Of a stretch of 64,000 bases of DNA, positions 24,401 to 37,881 are shown one piece after another. This stretch comes from Cryptomeria japonica. Taxonomy: Eukaryota; Streptophyta; Pinopsida; Cupressales; Cupressaceae. A program made the translations under genes and the position numbers. The DNA lies in NCBI RefSeq assembly GCF_030272615.1, contig NC_081407.1:100919897-100983896 (forward strand), in the 5' to 3' direction. Position 1 is the first letter of the stretch, and the number at the start of each line of letters is the position of its first letter. Below the pieces are notes generated by a model that was given only the letters and a program-made list of their open reading frames with translations, made no database searches and was not told the origin of the DNA.

Positions 24401-27400
24401 TGTTACTTTGAGGCTTTGATATTATGCTTTGTTTCTTTGACAGTGATGTATCTTTATGACTGTGTATGTAATGACCCTTGGTGAACATTTTATGTCATGC
24501 CTCCATGATATCTAGTAGGATTGACTATGTTCTACCACAAATGCTACAATAGTATCTTTATAATGCATCCTCTTTAATATACACCATATACACTAAACTA
24601 TGACTTCAATATTGATATCACAAAGATTATCTTGTGCTCAATCCTTTATGTTGACTGCCAATCATCACTGCCATGAACTGTACCTTCTGCTTCTTAGAAT
24701 TGTCTTTTTGGGGCTTTTTATGACTAAGGCTGCATCTTTATGCCTTGAGAATGAACTACTCTTTACCTCTTTTGATGGTGAAGTCTTGATACTTGGGCTC
24801 TTAAGCATTAATATTTCTAAGATAAATTCATTCTTTTATTTACTGTTATTGCTTATTCACTTTCAGGTCTACTCTTCAATCATGAAGAAATTCACTGTCA
24901 CAACTTTTATATACTACTCTATTTACTATTAAGACCTTCCCTATTTTTCTCTTGAATCTACTATTTATTTCAAAGAGACTGCATCTTGATAGTTTTATTG
25001 TCTTTTCTTGTAAAAAATAAAGCATACATGTCATTTGACACCCATCTCTATTTTGTGAATCATCTCTGCTCTGTATATGTTGATTACGGTTAGCATTGAC
25101 CTTATAATTCTTGATGTTGTTGCAACCTTTATTCACTGTCACCTTTGGTATTTTAATCTCCAATCTGCTCAAACAAAATAAATCAATTTTGCTCTTCATC
25201 TTTCAGTATGATTGAGGGCTTCTCATTGTATACCATTGTGATAAACTTCTTTATTGGGTTGTATCATAGGCACTCTATGTAGGCTACTCACACAACCCTT
25301 GTCATTCACTTTTGACCTTATCATACTATCTTTATGACTTTATCACTATATTTTCTCTTTAATAGTGGTTGTGTGAGGTCTACAACAAAACTCTCTATGT
25401 CATATAACCATTGTGAATGAGTATTCATGCTCATTTAATATCCTTGGATTGGCTTGATAGCCATATATACCTGGAAGTTGATCCTTTTGTCCTTTGCTTG
25501 AGATTTTTTAGACTTTGAGGGTTGCAACTATCTCTTTATTTATTGACTTGATTCTTTTGGATGTTATGTTCTTTGTGTTGCTACTGCTTCATGAAATCAT
25601 GAAGAGACCGTTGCAACAACTCTGCTTCAACAACTACAATTTTCCATAATACATGTAGCCTTCAAGTATATAACAAATCACATTACTAATATGATTATCC
25701 TTCATTATGTTTGGGACAAAATCTTGCTCTGTATCCTTATCATTTCATTGTGAAGATGATCCATCCTTGATCACATCTCCTTTTGTCACAATATTGACTA
25801 CTTATTAATGCTTTGTTTAAAAATGCAACAACAATGAACATTGTTCAACTCTTCATTCTTTTGATATAGGTGTTGCTCTCTGTTTTGGGCAGGGTTCTAT
25901 CGTTGTATGCTCAAAGGATGCTTTTTTGATAGTGATATCTATGCTTTGTGGACTAGAATGGGCTGTGCTATTGTTGTCCTTGAATAGGTTGACTCATTGC
26001 TTGCTATGGGTTGTCCTTCCATCTTTAATGGTTTCCTTTGATTTCCATTTATTTGTGTGTATCTCTGATTGGACTCTCTTTGTCTTGTAGAAGCTTCATA
26101 TGATTGTCTTCACCTTGATCTTGATGTGCTTGTATGTGGAGGCTTGGAAATAAAAATATGTTCTATTAATTGTTCACGACTTTTAAAAATTATCAGCAAA
26201 CCTGCCTTATTCCTATGACAGTCTAATACAAGTTATCAAACATTCTTTCCTTCAAGGGTTTAGACTATCAAAGGTTTGAGTCCATGTTTTGAAACATGTG
26301 AACTACTCTTCAAGAAATTTCATTCATTCTTTATCATAGATTTTGGACTGATTTTCTTTTAAAAAACAGAAATAAAGAGGTAAAATCCTCTATATACATG
26401 CAAAAATTAATCTATGTCATGAAATACAAAGATGGTGTGAATGGAAAAGAAGAACCTGCTTGGAACTTTCTGAGCCTTTGCATGATATGGTCCTTTGTAG
26501 TTGGCATGTGGCTTCTCTTAACCTTTTCATGCAAACTCCTTCATTGAAGAGGCTAACTTCACATTCAAACTCTTTGAGGTAACTTTTTGACTGCTCCTTC
26601 ATTTTTTGACTGCTCTCCTTTACACATGACCCATTACATAGATCAAATGACTACCTTTTTGTAAATCTTGAGATATTTATCTTTGATGTTGTAGGAGACA
26701 TGTGAAACTTTGCATGGGAACCTACTCACAACAAGACTTCATTCTCATGAAAGAACTCAGAGTAGACATAAAATGAAGCCCTAAATGCATGCAAAACTGT
26801 AATGTACCCTTTTGGAATTTATCTTAATTTAGTCCCAAATCAACAATTCTAACTTAAAATGAGATTTGTAACTAAAGACATTTTTACTATCATAATGCTA
26901 AGAATAATTTTAGAAGATGGAACTTATCTTGATAACTTTCACTAATTATGTTGATCATAAACCTCCCCCATAAATTGATTATCATCTTCTTACAAACTGC
27001 TTTAGAACTCTTACAGTCTCCTCATAAATCTTTCATAAAATTCCTCACTATCTACTCCTATATTATATATTGATTTCCATATGCTCAAAAATCTCTCATT
27101 GCACAACTTGTTTCACCCTTCAATGTGGAGCATCAATATAGTATTGGGTCCTTTTGATCAGTGATATGAACTTTTGAGATAGAGTCTTCCTTGATCAGTA
27201 ACGTCAGCTCCTCATGCATCTGTATTTGGTATTTCTGTTGTTATACTGGTGCATTCAGATTTGAATAAAATAAATATATAAATTCTTTTATCTTCCCCCA
27301 TTAGAATGATATTGATGTCTCTTAAATAAGTAGCGAAAAGATGTGAATGTGAACAGTTGCCCTCCCGACATGAGATCACATCCCATATGAAAAGCTAACT

Positions 27401-28959
27401 GATGCTAATGATTAGTTAATTAATGTAAGCATCTATTATCTTTCCTTGGCCATGAATGTGGGAATGCTTCTGCATGTATTGCTTGTTATTGATGAGTATA
27501 TTTACTTATTAATTATAATCCGATGTTCATAATTAATCATACGACCGGTCTTTGGGTTTGAGAAGGCATATCGATTGGTTTGATGCTGCCAACTACAATG
27601 TTAATCTATACTTTACCAAGTTGATTATTTTTTTCATCTTATAGATGTCGTCTTAGGGAATATATTGGTTTATTAGTCAAATCATTCTCAGTGATGATAT
27701 TAAACTTCATTTCTCTTAGTTCCTCTTAGTGTGTTTGCATGTGTTACCTAAATAATACTTGACCTCGTTATCAAGAAATCGTACCTCTTCATGGTAATCG
27801 ATGTTTATTATCCATATATTTTGATTCATGTTTTCCTAGCATTCCTCCCCATTGACAAATGAGAGTTGGTTCCTAATATATATCTACCCCTCGATCAAAT
27901 GGTTGTTTGAGAGGGATCACATCTCTTCCAATATCCAACACACCTTTTAATTATTTATCAATTGGATATCAATCATCATTTACCTCCTTGACTAAGTCAA
28001 ATCTAACTAGATTTGATTACATTGTTGACTTGTCAATATTCCAACATTGTTTACTGTCCTCTACCACCTCATGCTTGCTAATATATAACATTCATTTTGA
28101 AACGTATGTATTCTTCCTTTCATGATACACTGCCTTGTGAATCCACTCTTGCTGAATATCATTGTCTATTGTTGAGGGGACAACCTCTGACACCAACAAT
28201 TTGCTTAATATTTGATATAATAATTAACTTTATTTATTGATCAAAATGAGTGCTATTCTATTATATATTGTTTTTTTATTATTGAATATTTGTTTTCTTA
28301 ACTTATTTATTATTATATTTGTTTCTAATTACATTGTTATGGGAATGAATGTTTACTTATTAATTAATTATTGAATTTCAGACACTTGAGAATGAACCCT
28401 ACAATATTTCAAGGCCCATATCTAGTTGCTAAGTCATTTATAGTAATGTTGTTCTTGGGAAATCAAAGCAACATAGGTGATGAGACACTAAATATATGGT
28501 TGAATGCGGTATAGATTTCTAAAAATATGGAAAACACTTTGGTATGTAACATGAACAAAGACTAGGATGAATAATTTGCTCAATTTAGGTGCATAATAAA
28601 TGTTTAACATTCCCTCAAAAAATTGAACAGATTTCCCTTTATGTGAACCATAGAGTATAGTCTGACTAATTAATAATAAATGCAAGAGAAAGGTCCATAT
28701 CCAGATCATGTTACCTTTGTTTCTATTCTGACTGATGCAAAAGGATGTTACCACAATCTTGTAAGTAATGCAACTCTAGTGTCAAAGAATGCAATGCTTT
28801 GATGTTATGATTCAAAAAATTTGTACTGCACCCATAGTAGAACATTTGTTATGATAAAAATAAGATATTATTTGTTACTTTTCAATATGAATACAATGCA
28901 AAATTGCTAGTGATTATTTTTTCAAAACTTAACCTACTTAAAGTGACTTTTTCTTTTAA
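21421..28959. other. Long unassigned region, partly pyrimidine-biased on the plus strand
   Basis: No coding frame exceeds about 110 codons and none shows a recognised motif. From about 22600 to 26800 the plus strand is rich in CTT, TTC and CTCT runs with comparatively few purine runs. This is what the antisense of a long, A/G-rich, decayed transcription unit would look like. A 25-bp identical string occurs at 22694-22718 and 25379-25403, but no LTR pair could be found around it. Minus-strand frames at 25199-24876 and 26602-26417 are the most protein-like but remain unidentified. Confidence 0.45.
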
Positions 28960-29245
28960 GTGGAAATTTTGTTTATGACCTTGTTTGAGATTTGTTTGTC
29001 TGATGCAAAAGTAAAGATTCCCTAATAGGATATAAATTTCGCTTGCCTCCAATGACTTTTACTTTAGTTTGGATTTTTGTCAAGGCCCATTTTAAAATAT
29101 GTTTTTGTTGCAAAAGTAAAGATTCCCTAATAGGATATACACTTCTCCTGCTTCCAATGACTTTTACTTTAGGTTAGAGTTTTGTCAAGGACCTTTTTGA
29201 AATCTGTTTATTTGTTACAAAATTAAAGACTCATTAATAGCCCCG
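28960..29245. repeat. Tandem repeat, about 105 bp, 2.7 copies
   Basis: The block GCAAAAGTAAAGATTCCCTA recurs at 29005 and 29110, and a decayed version appears near 29215. The intervening text (CCAATGACTTTTACTTTAG, then TTTGTCAAGG) repeats with it, giving a period of 105 bp. Confidence 0.85.
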
Positions 29246-29568
29246 TCCTTTCTAATTCCATGGGGATTTATTTTTAGTTTACAAGCCTTTCTAGAAAATT
29301 TAATACATAATTTGTGTTTCCTTGATTTGTTGAACCTGCAATTTTTTTTTCCTTTTAAAAACTAAATTATAGATTCTATGAGCTAGAAGATTACAATTTA
29401 GTGGTTCACCAATATGATTCGACTATTCCGAAGGGCATGAGTGGAGTGACTGGTTAGGATAGCTTATTCTTTGCATAAAATTTGTTAGGGGCCAAAAATA
29501 GATTGCCCTGATAGGAAGGTTGGTTATTCCTTGAGGTCATGTTTTCTAATAGCCTAAAGAATGATCAA
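29246..29568. other. Left flank of the satellite array
   Basis: Mixed-composition DNA with no recognised element. It ends where the satellite begins in mid-unit (AATAGGCCAAGACC at 29569). Confidence 0.45.
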
Positions 29569-32500
29569 TAGGCCAAGACCATTCTTTAAGATTTGTGTCT
29601 CATTTTTTTTTGCATTTTTTAGTTTATGTTTTATTTAAGAATTTATTAATTTTGATCTTAACATTAAATTTAAAAATCATAATTCTGAAAATAAATTTTA
29701 ACCCCCTTCCTTTGCCTTACAACATAAGCCCCTTTCCTTCACCCCAACTCCCTTTTTACCTCAACTTGGCAGTAAGTAAGACCAAGGTAAGGTAGACAGG
29801 TCTTGAGTTAGGTCACGGGGATACTCTAGAGGTAAAAAAAAAAAGACCATCTTCCTAAATGTTTTATGAATATTTAAAAAAAAAGGTATCAATTGTTACT
29901 AAAATAATGCACAATCGATAATTATAAATAACCCTCACAACATAAGCCCCCTTCCTTCGCCTCAGCTCCTTTCTGACCCTAACTTGACAGTAAATAAGAC
30001 CAAGGTAAGGCAGACAGGCGTTGGTCTGGGTCGTAGGGAAAATATCTCTAATTTAAAAAAAAATATAGTCCCCCCCTTCTTAATAGGTGAAGACCATTTC
30101 TTTAAGGTTTGTGTCTCGTTTTCTTTGCATTTTTTTTAGTTTACATTTTATTTAAGAATTTATTTATTTTGATCTCAACATTAAATTTTAAAATCACAAT
30201 TTTGAAAATAAAGTTTACCCCCTTACTTTCGCCTTAGCTCCTTCTTGACCCCAACTTGACAGTAAGTAATACCAAGGTAAGGCGTACATGCGTTGGTCTG
30301 GGTCGTGAGGAATGCCTTTAATTTAAAAAAAAAACATAGTCCCCCCCTTCTTAATAGGTGGAGACCATTTTTTAAGGTTTGTGTCTCATTTTTTTTGCAT
30401 TTTTTTAATTTACGTTTTATTTAAGAATTTATTTATTTTGATCTTAACACTAAATTTACAAATCACAATTTTGAAAATAAATTTTACCCCCTTACTTTCA
30501 CCTCAGCTCTTTCTTGACGCCAACTTGGCAATAAAACCAAGGTAAGGCAGACAGACCTTGGGCTAGGTCACAGAGATACTTTAGAGGTAAAAAAAACATA
30601 AGCCCCCTTCCTAAATATTTTATGAATATTTAAAAAGAAAGTATGAATTGTTACTAAAATAATGCACAATCGATAATTATAAATAACCCTCGCAACATAA
30701 ACCCCCTCCTTTCACCTCAACTCCTTCCTGACTCCAACTTGGCAGTAAGTAAGACCAAGGTAAGGCAAGCATGCATTGGTCTAGGTCATGGAGAATGCCT
30801 CTAATTAAAAAAAAACATACTCCCCCCCTTCTTAATAGACGAAGACTATTTTCTTTAAGGTTTGTGTCTCATTTTCTTTGCATTTTTCTTTTAGTTTACG
30901 TTTTTATTTAAGAATTTATTTATTTTGATCTCAATACTAAATATAAAAATCACAATTTTGAAAATAAATTCTACTCCTTTTCTTTCCCTGAGCTCCTTCT
31001 TGACCCCAACTTGGCAGTAAGTAAGACCAAGGTAAGGCAGATGGGCCTTGGGTTGAGTCACAAGGATACTGTAGAGGTAAAAATAAAAAACATAAACCCC
31101 CTTCCCAAATGTTTTATGAATTTTAAAAAAAAAAGTATGAATTGTTACTAAAATAATACACAATCGATAATTATAAATAACCCTTACAACATAAGCCACT
31201 TTCCTTCACCTCACCTCCTTTCTGACCCCAACTTGGCAGTAAGTAAGACCAAGGTAAGGTGGACATGCGTTGGTCTGGGTCGTGGGGAATGCCTCTAATT
31301 TAAAAAATATATAATCCCCCCCTTCTTAATAGGCGAAAATCATTTCTTTAAAATTTGTGTCTCATTTTCTTTGCATTTTTTTTAGTTTACATTTTATTTA
31401 AGAATTTTTTTATTTTGATCTCAACATTAATTTAAAAATCACAATTTTGAAAATAAATTTTACCCCTTACTTTAGCCTCAGCTCCTTCTTGACCCCAACT
31501 CGGCAGTAAGTAAGACGAAGGTAAGGCAGTTCGACCTTGGGCTGGGTCACAGGGATACTTTAGAGGTAAAAAAAATATAAGCCCCCTTCCTAAATTTTTT
31601 ATAAATATTTAAAAAATAAAAATGAGTTGTTATTTAAATAATGCACAATCGATAATTATAAATAATCATCACAACATAAGCCCCCTTCCTTTGCCTCAAC
31701 TCCTTCCTGACCCCAACTTAGTAGTAAGTAAGACTAAGGTAAGTCAGACAAGCGTTGGTCTGGGTCATTGAAAAAATGCTTCTAATTTAGAAAAAACATA
31801 ATCCTCCCCTTCTTAATAGGCTAAGACCATTTCTTTAAAGTTTGTGTCTCGTTTTATTTGCATTTTTTTTAGTTTACATTTTATTTAAGACTTTATTTTG
31901 ATCTCAACATTAAATTTAAAATCACAATTTTGAAAATAAAGTTTATCCTCTTAGTTTTGTCTCAGCTCCTTGACTCGAACTTGGCAGTAAGACAAAGGTA
32001 AGGCAGATGAACCTTGGATTGGGTCACAGGGATACTCTACAAGTAAAAACAAACATAAACCCCCTTCCTAAATGTTTTATGAATATTTAAAAAAAAAAAA
32101 TGTATTGTTACTAAAATAATGCATAATCGATAATTATAAATAACCTTTTCAATATAAGCCCTCTCCCTTCGTGTCAACTCCTTCCTTACCCCAACTTGGT
32201 TGTAAGTAAGATCAAGGTAAGACAGACATGCATTGGTTTGAGTCATGGGGAATGCCTCTAATTTAAAAAAAAAACATAGTCCCCCCCCTTTCTTAATAGG
32301 CGAAGACCATTTTCTTTAAGGTTTGTGTCTCGTTTTCTTTGCATTTTTTTTAGTTTACATTTTTATTTAAAAATTTATTTATTTTGATCTCAACGCTAAA
32401 TATAAAAATCACAATTTTGAAAATAAATTTTACCCCCTTTCTCTTGCTTGAGCTCCTTCTTGACCCCACTTTGACAGTAAGTAAGACCAAGATAAGATAG

Positions 32501-35500
32501 ACTAACATTGGGCTGGGTCACAAGGATATTGTAGAGGTAAAAAGAAAAAACATAAGCCCCCTTCCTAAATGTTTTATGAATATTTTAAAAAAAAGTATGA
32601 ATTGTTACTAAAATAATACACAATGGATAATTATAAATAACCCTTGCAACATAAGCCCTCTTCCTTCGCCTCAACTCCTTCCAAACCCCAACTTGGCAGT
32701 AGGTAACACCAAGGTACGACGGACATGCATTGGTCTGGGTCGTGGGGAATGCTATCTAATTAAAAAAAAAAAAAAACCCCTTCTTAATAGGCGAATACCA
32801 TTTCTTTAAAGTTTGTGTCTCGTTTTGTTTGCATTTTTTTAATTTACATTTTATTTAAAAATTTATTTATTTTGATCTCAACATTAAATTTAAAAATCAC
32901 AATTATGAAAATAAATTTTACCCCTTTACTTTCACCTCAGCTCTTTTTTGACCCCAACTTGGCAATAAGTAAGACCAAGGTAAGGCAGATAGACCTTAGG
33001 TTGGGTCACGGGGATACATTAGAGGTAAAAAAAAACATAAGCCCCCTTTGCAAATGTTTTATGAATATTTTAAAAAAAATTATGACTTGTTACTAAAATA
33101 ATGCACAATCAATAATTATAAATAACCATCGCAATATAAGCCTCCTCCTTTCGCCTCAACTCCTTCATGACCCCAACTTGATAGTAAGTAAGATCAAGGT
33201 AAGACAACATGCGTTGGTCTAGGTCATTGGAAAAATGTCTCTAATTTAAAAAAAAAACATAGTCCCCCCTTCTTAATAGGCCAAAACTATTTTTTTAAGG
33301 TTTGTGTCTTGTTTTATTTGCATTTTTTTTAGTTTACATTTTATTTAAGAACATTTATTTTGATCTCAACACTAAATTTAAAAATCCCAATTTTGAAAAT
33401 AAAGTTTACCCTCTTACTTTCGACTCAGCTCTTTCTTGACCCCAACTTGGTAGTAAGTAAGACCAAGGTAAGGTAGATAGACCTTGGGCTCGGTCATGGG
33501 GATAATCTAGAGGTAAAAAAAAACATAAGCCCCCTTCTTAAATGTTTTATGAATATTAAAAAAATAAAAATGAATTGTTACTAAAATAATGCATAATTGA
33601 TAATTATAAATAACATTCGCAACATAAGCGCCCTCCCTTCATGTCAACTCCTTCCTGACCCCAACTTGGTTGTAAGTAAGACCAAGGTAAGGCGGACAGG
33701 CGGTGGTCTGTGTCCTAGGGAATGTCTTTAATTTTAAAAAAACCATAGTCCCCCCCTTTTTTAATAGGTGAAGACCATTTTCTTTAAGGTTTGTGTCTTG
33801 TTTTCTTTGCATTTTTTTTAGTTTACGTTTTTATTTAAAAAATTATTTATTTTGATTTCAACACTAAATATAAAAATCACAATTTTGAAAATAAATTCTA
33901 CCTCCTTTCCCCTGAGCTCCTTCTTGACCCCAACTTGGCAGTAAGTAAGACCAAGGTAAGGCAGACAGACCTTGGGCTGGTCATGGGGATATTGTAGAGG
34001 TAAAAATAAAAAACATAAACCCCCTTCCTAAATGTTTTATGAATATTTAAAAAAAAAGTATGAATTGTTATTAAAATAATACATAATCGATAATTATAAA
34101 TAACCCTTGCAATATAAGCCCCCTTCCTTCGCCTCAACTCCTTCCTGACCCCAACTTGGCAATTAGTAAGACCAAGGTAAGGCGGACATGCGTTGGTCTG
34201 GGTCGTGGGGAATGCCTCTAATTTAAAAAAAAAACATAATCCCCCCTTATTAATAGGTGAATACTATTTTTCTTTAAATTTTGTGTCTCGTTTTCTTTGC
34301 ATTTTTTTAGTTTATATTTTATTTAAGAATTTATTTATTTTGATCTCAACACTAACTTTAAAAATCACAATTTTGAAAATAAAGTTTTACCCTCTTACTT
34401 TCGTCTCAGCTCCTTCTTGACCCCAATTTGGCAGTAAGTAAGACTAAGGTAAGGCAAACGAACCTTGGGCTGGGTCATGGGGATACTCTAGAGGTAAAGA
34501 AAAAACATAAGTCCGTTTCCTAAATGTTTTGTGAATATTTTTAAAAAAAAGTATGAATTGTTACTAAAATAATGCATAATCGATAATTAAATAACCTTCG
34601 CAACATAAGCCCCCTCCCTTCGACTCAACTCATTCCTGACCCCAACTTGGTTGTAAGTAAGACCAAAGTAAGGCAAACAGGCATTGGTCTGGGTCGTGGG
34701 GAATGCCTCTAATTTAAAAAAAATAGTACCCCTCTTTTTTCATAGGTGAAGACCATTTTTTTTAAGGTTTGTGTCTCGTTTTTTTTGCATTTTTTTTTAG
34801 TTTACATTTTTATTTAAAAATTTATTTAATTTGATCTCAACACTAAATATAAAAATCATAATTTTGAAAATAAATTCTACCCCTTTTTCTTTCGCCTGAG
34901 CTCCTTCTTGACTCCAACTTGGCAGTAAGTAAGACCAAGGTAAGGCAGACAGACCTTGGGCTAGGTCACGAGGTAGAAATAAAAAATATAAGCCCCCTTC
35001 CTAAATGTTTTATGAATATTTAAAAAAAAATTATGAATTGATACTAAAATAATACACAATCAATAATTATAAATAACCCTCGCAACATAAGTCCCCTTCC
35101 TTCGCCTCAACTCCTTCTTGACCCCAACTTGGCAGTAAGTAAGACCAAGGTAAAGTGGACATGCATTGGTTTGGGTCGTGGGGAATGCCTCTAATTTAAA
35201 AAAAAAACATAGTCCCCCCTTATTAATAGACGAAAACCATTTTTCTTTAAAGTTTGTCTCGTTTTCTTTGCATTTTTTTTAGTTTACATTTTATTTAAGA
35301 ATTTATTTATTTTGATCTCAACACTAAATTTAAAAATCACAATTTTGAAAATAAATTTTACCCTTTTACTTTCACCTCAGCTCCTTCTTGACCCCATTTT
35401 TCTGTAAGACCAAGGTAAGACAGACGGACCTTGGGCTAGGTCACAGGGATACTCTAGAGGTAAAAAAAAAAACATAAGCCCTCTTCCTAAATGTTTTATG

Positions 35501-35768
35501 AATATTTAAAAAAAAAGTATCAATTGTTACTAAAATAATGCACAATCGATAATTATAAATAACCATTGCAACATAAGCCCCCTCCTTTCGCCTCAACTCC
35601 TTCCTGACCCCAACTTGGCAGTAAGTAAGACCAAGGTAAGACAGACATGCATTGGTCTGTGTCATAGGAAAAATGCCTCTAATTTAAAAAGAAACATTGT
35701 CCCCCCTTCTTAATAGGCCAAGACCATTTCTTTAAGGTTTGTGTCTCGTTTTGTTTGCATTTTTTTTA
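29569..35768. repeat. 488-bp dimeric satellite array, left block
   Basis: The landmark TTTGTGTCTC (or a one-base variant) occurs at 29592, 30108, 30378, 30861, 31354, 31841, 32322, 32812, 33301, 33790, 34280, 34768, 35253 and 35738. The last ten intervals range from 481 to 493 bp, mean about 488. Each unit holds two related halves that both contain CCCCAACTTGGCAGTAAGTA and CCAAGGTAAGGC, one followed by a CCTTGGGCTGGGTCAC-type tail and one by a GTTGGTCTGGGTCGTG-type tail; half spacings are about 222 and 267 bp. The interval 30108-30378 is a 270-bp half unit. The ORFs in this block on both strands are repeat artefacts: they recur in each unit with stops at varying places. Confidence 0.95.
35754..35768. 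repeat. Target site duplication, left copy, of LINE 2
   Basis: TTTGCATTTTTTTTA, a piece of the satellite unit, stands at the left edge of the inserted DNA. The satellite resumes from the same point on the other side at 45126. Its T run would merge with the reverse complement of a poly(A) tail, as expected for the 3' end of a minus-strand LINE. Confidence 0.75.
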
Positions 35769-36838
35769 TAGGTAATAGGCCAAGGGCATGGGTAGGAAAG
35801 AATAGAGGCAAGAAAACCTCCAATCTAGCCCAAGAAAGATTGACTTCCTAGAAAAATATACAAAATCCTTTGATGGTATTTCTACCTTACATTGCTTGGC
35901 AATTTTACCGTTGAAATAAAAATCATAAAAAATTATACAAATGTTGTGGAATTTTGAAAGTTCTAAAAGCATTATATTCGCTTTCTGATTTTGATCTTGA
36001 GGTGTGGCTTAAAAGATACGATCATTTCTTCCTGATATCCTTGCCCTACAAAACAAAGCTACCACCCAAAAAACACAAAACCATGCACTCAAAAATCTGT
36101 AATACATCTTAAATTAACATGTCAACATATGTTAGTCTGAGATCAAGCAACACTTTGTTGAATAAAGGAAATTGGACCGCCCTTGTATATTGGGTGATAT
36201 AGTGATAATCAGAAAATGCTCCAATTAGGCATTTTAATTCTAGAGTTTATCCTAGGACATTTTTTAGAAGAATTATAAAATTTAGAATATGATTCATAGA
36301 CCACTCATCCACAAAATGATAGATACAGAGCATATAACTACATATGAATATTTAATCCTTGTATTTCATCTATCATAGGTAACCCCATCTATACAATTCT
36401 TAGTTTTAAACCAACGAAACATCATTCCTACATTTAACAATAGTTTGATTATTAAGAAAATGTTAATATGGCCTAGAAACCATAGTTGTCTATACTGCCC
36501 AATTAGAATTGAAATTGAAGCAGACACAACCAAAAATAAGATTTGAATGAAGCATGTTTTGCCCATATTAATAAGTGGACTCGAACAAACTAAAAAGCCC
36601 ATAATAAGTCTAGATAATAGAGACTAATAGATTAAAAAGACCTTTGTAACAACTATACTATAACCTAGATCACACTGAAGTAAAGAGTAATATAACATAA
36701 TAACAACGTACAAGGTGGTAGAATTTGAATGTCACCAGATCGAACAAAATTCTGGGTCCTCAATGGGGCAACACGGTGAGATTTTTTACTCTTTTCCTTG
36801 GGAGTCTGGGATTATAGCCCCCCATCCAGCTCAATACC
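35769..36838 (-). other. Distal 3' tail of the LINE 2 insertion
   Basis: AT-rich sequence between the target duplication and the downstream ORF. No coding frame longer than about 78 codons is seen and no motif. By position it is either LINE 3' UTR or genomic sequence carried along with the LINE. Confidence 0.4.
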
Positions 36839-37375
36839 CTACAAGTTTAGGTAATCCTCAAACCAGGAGTCCTTACTTGGAGCGTGAAGGTGAAAAAGGT
36901 AGAAGAGGAACTCAAGGCTCCTACGAATTTCTTTAGTTTTGGCATTGAAGGTGGTTGGGTCATCAATAACCAAAATATGCTTCCTAGGCACTGGGTTGTT
37001 ATTAATGATCAGGTTGTTATTTGCTAATCCATCCACTTATTAATGCCTTGGGATGGTCAGTTCGTCACTAATTTTGACAAGAACCTTCCCCATCTCCCCT
37101 AGAATGGATGCTTTGAAGACATCCTTGCATAGGGCAGCCGTAACCTCTCTGTCCTTCTCAAAACACATTGTCACAACTAGGAACATGGTTGCTATATCCT
37201 GGTTGGCCCTAGTACTATCCTCATTAATGAGATATTCATGCCCTAGAACTCTTTCGACTATGTAAATCACCACCTCATGAGGGAGACAGATAATCCTTCT
37301 CAACCTATCCTTCGTGATCTCCCCATAGAAGGCCATCTGTCTTTTAAAAATTTTCAATCTAATCGGGGTATCCAT
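36839..37375 (-). pseudogene. Unrecognised ORF in the 3' tail of LINE 2
   Basis: A 111-codon frame starts with ATG at 37375 (MDTPIRLKIFKRQ) and ends at 37040 after ISDELTIPRH. A second frame (37036-36839) continues with protein-like sequence (NNPVPRKHILVIDDPTTF). The composition suggests a real, mainly helical protein, but I do not recognise the family. It sits on the same strand as LINE 2, about 500 bp beyond the RNase H stop. It could be a transduced gene fragment, a nested element, or an accessory ORF. Confidence 0.4.
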
Positions 37376-37881
37376 GGATGGAATTCACTTTTGATAAGCT
37401 TGAGAAAATTGAAAAGGTCGGTCTGTGAATTCTTATTTAATAAGGGGAGAATCAATGCATTTGCAATAATGAGGGCTGGGAGTAATGATATTATGACACT
37501 TAGATCATTTTCTTAAGATTTCGGGTGACATGACAATGCAATTAAGATTTGAAATTATTGTTATGACAGAGCTTTCTTGTCGATCATAGAGTCATGTAAT
37601 CATTAAAGATCAAGGTAGTAACTAAATACTAGTACTTATGCCTGCCAATAACTTAAGCGTATGATTTATGTGTTAGACACCCTTGAAGAAAGGGGAGGGA
37701 AACACATAATTAAAAACATCCCACTAAATAAGGCTGAATCTTAGGATAAGGCTAACTTTTAAGAATTAATGAGGATGATGATCCAAACCCCCTCTTAGTT
37801 TAAAAAAGGTTAATAAAAGTTAAGGTTATAATTCTGGCTAAAATTTGAATTTGAAGGATACATGAGGGGATAATGATAAGT

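Noticed and set aside
24600-24932. 110-codon plus-strand frame
   Set aside because: It is Leu/Phe/Ser-rich low-complexity sequence from a pyrimidine-biased region, with no motif; likely spurious.
27300-28195. Possible solo LTR ending near ACACCAACA at 28195
   Set aside because: Only one end looks LTR-like, and no matching start, target duplication or partner copy could be found.
29595-35665. Repeated 66-102 codon frames on both strands of the satellite (for example 31199-30891 minus)
   Set aside because: They recur unit by unit with stops at varying places and have I/L/F/Y-rich, AT-driven composition. They are by-products of the satellite and not genes.
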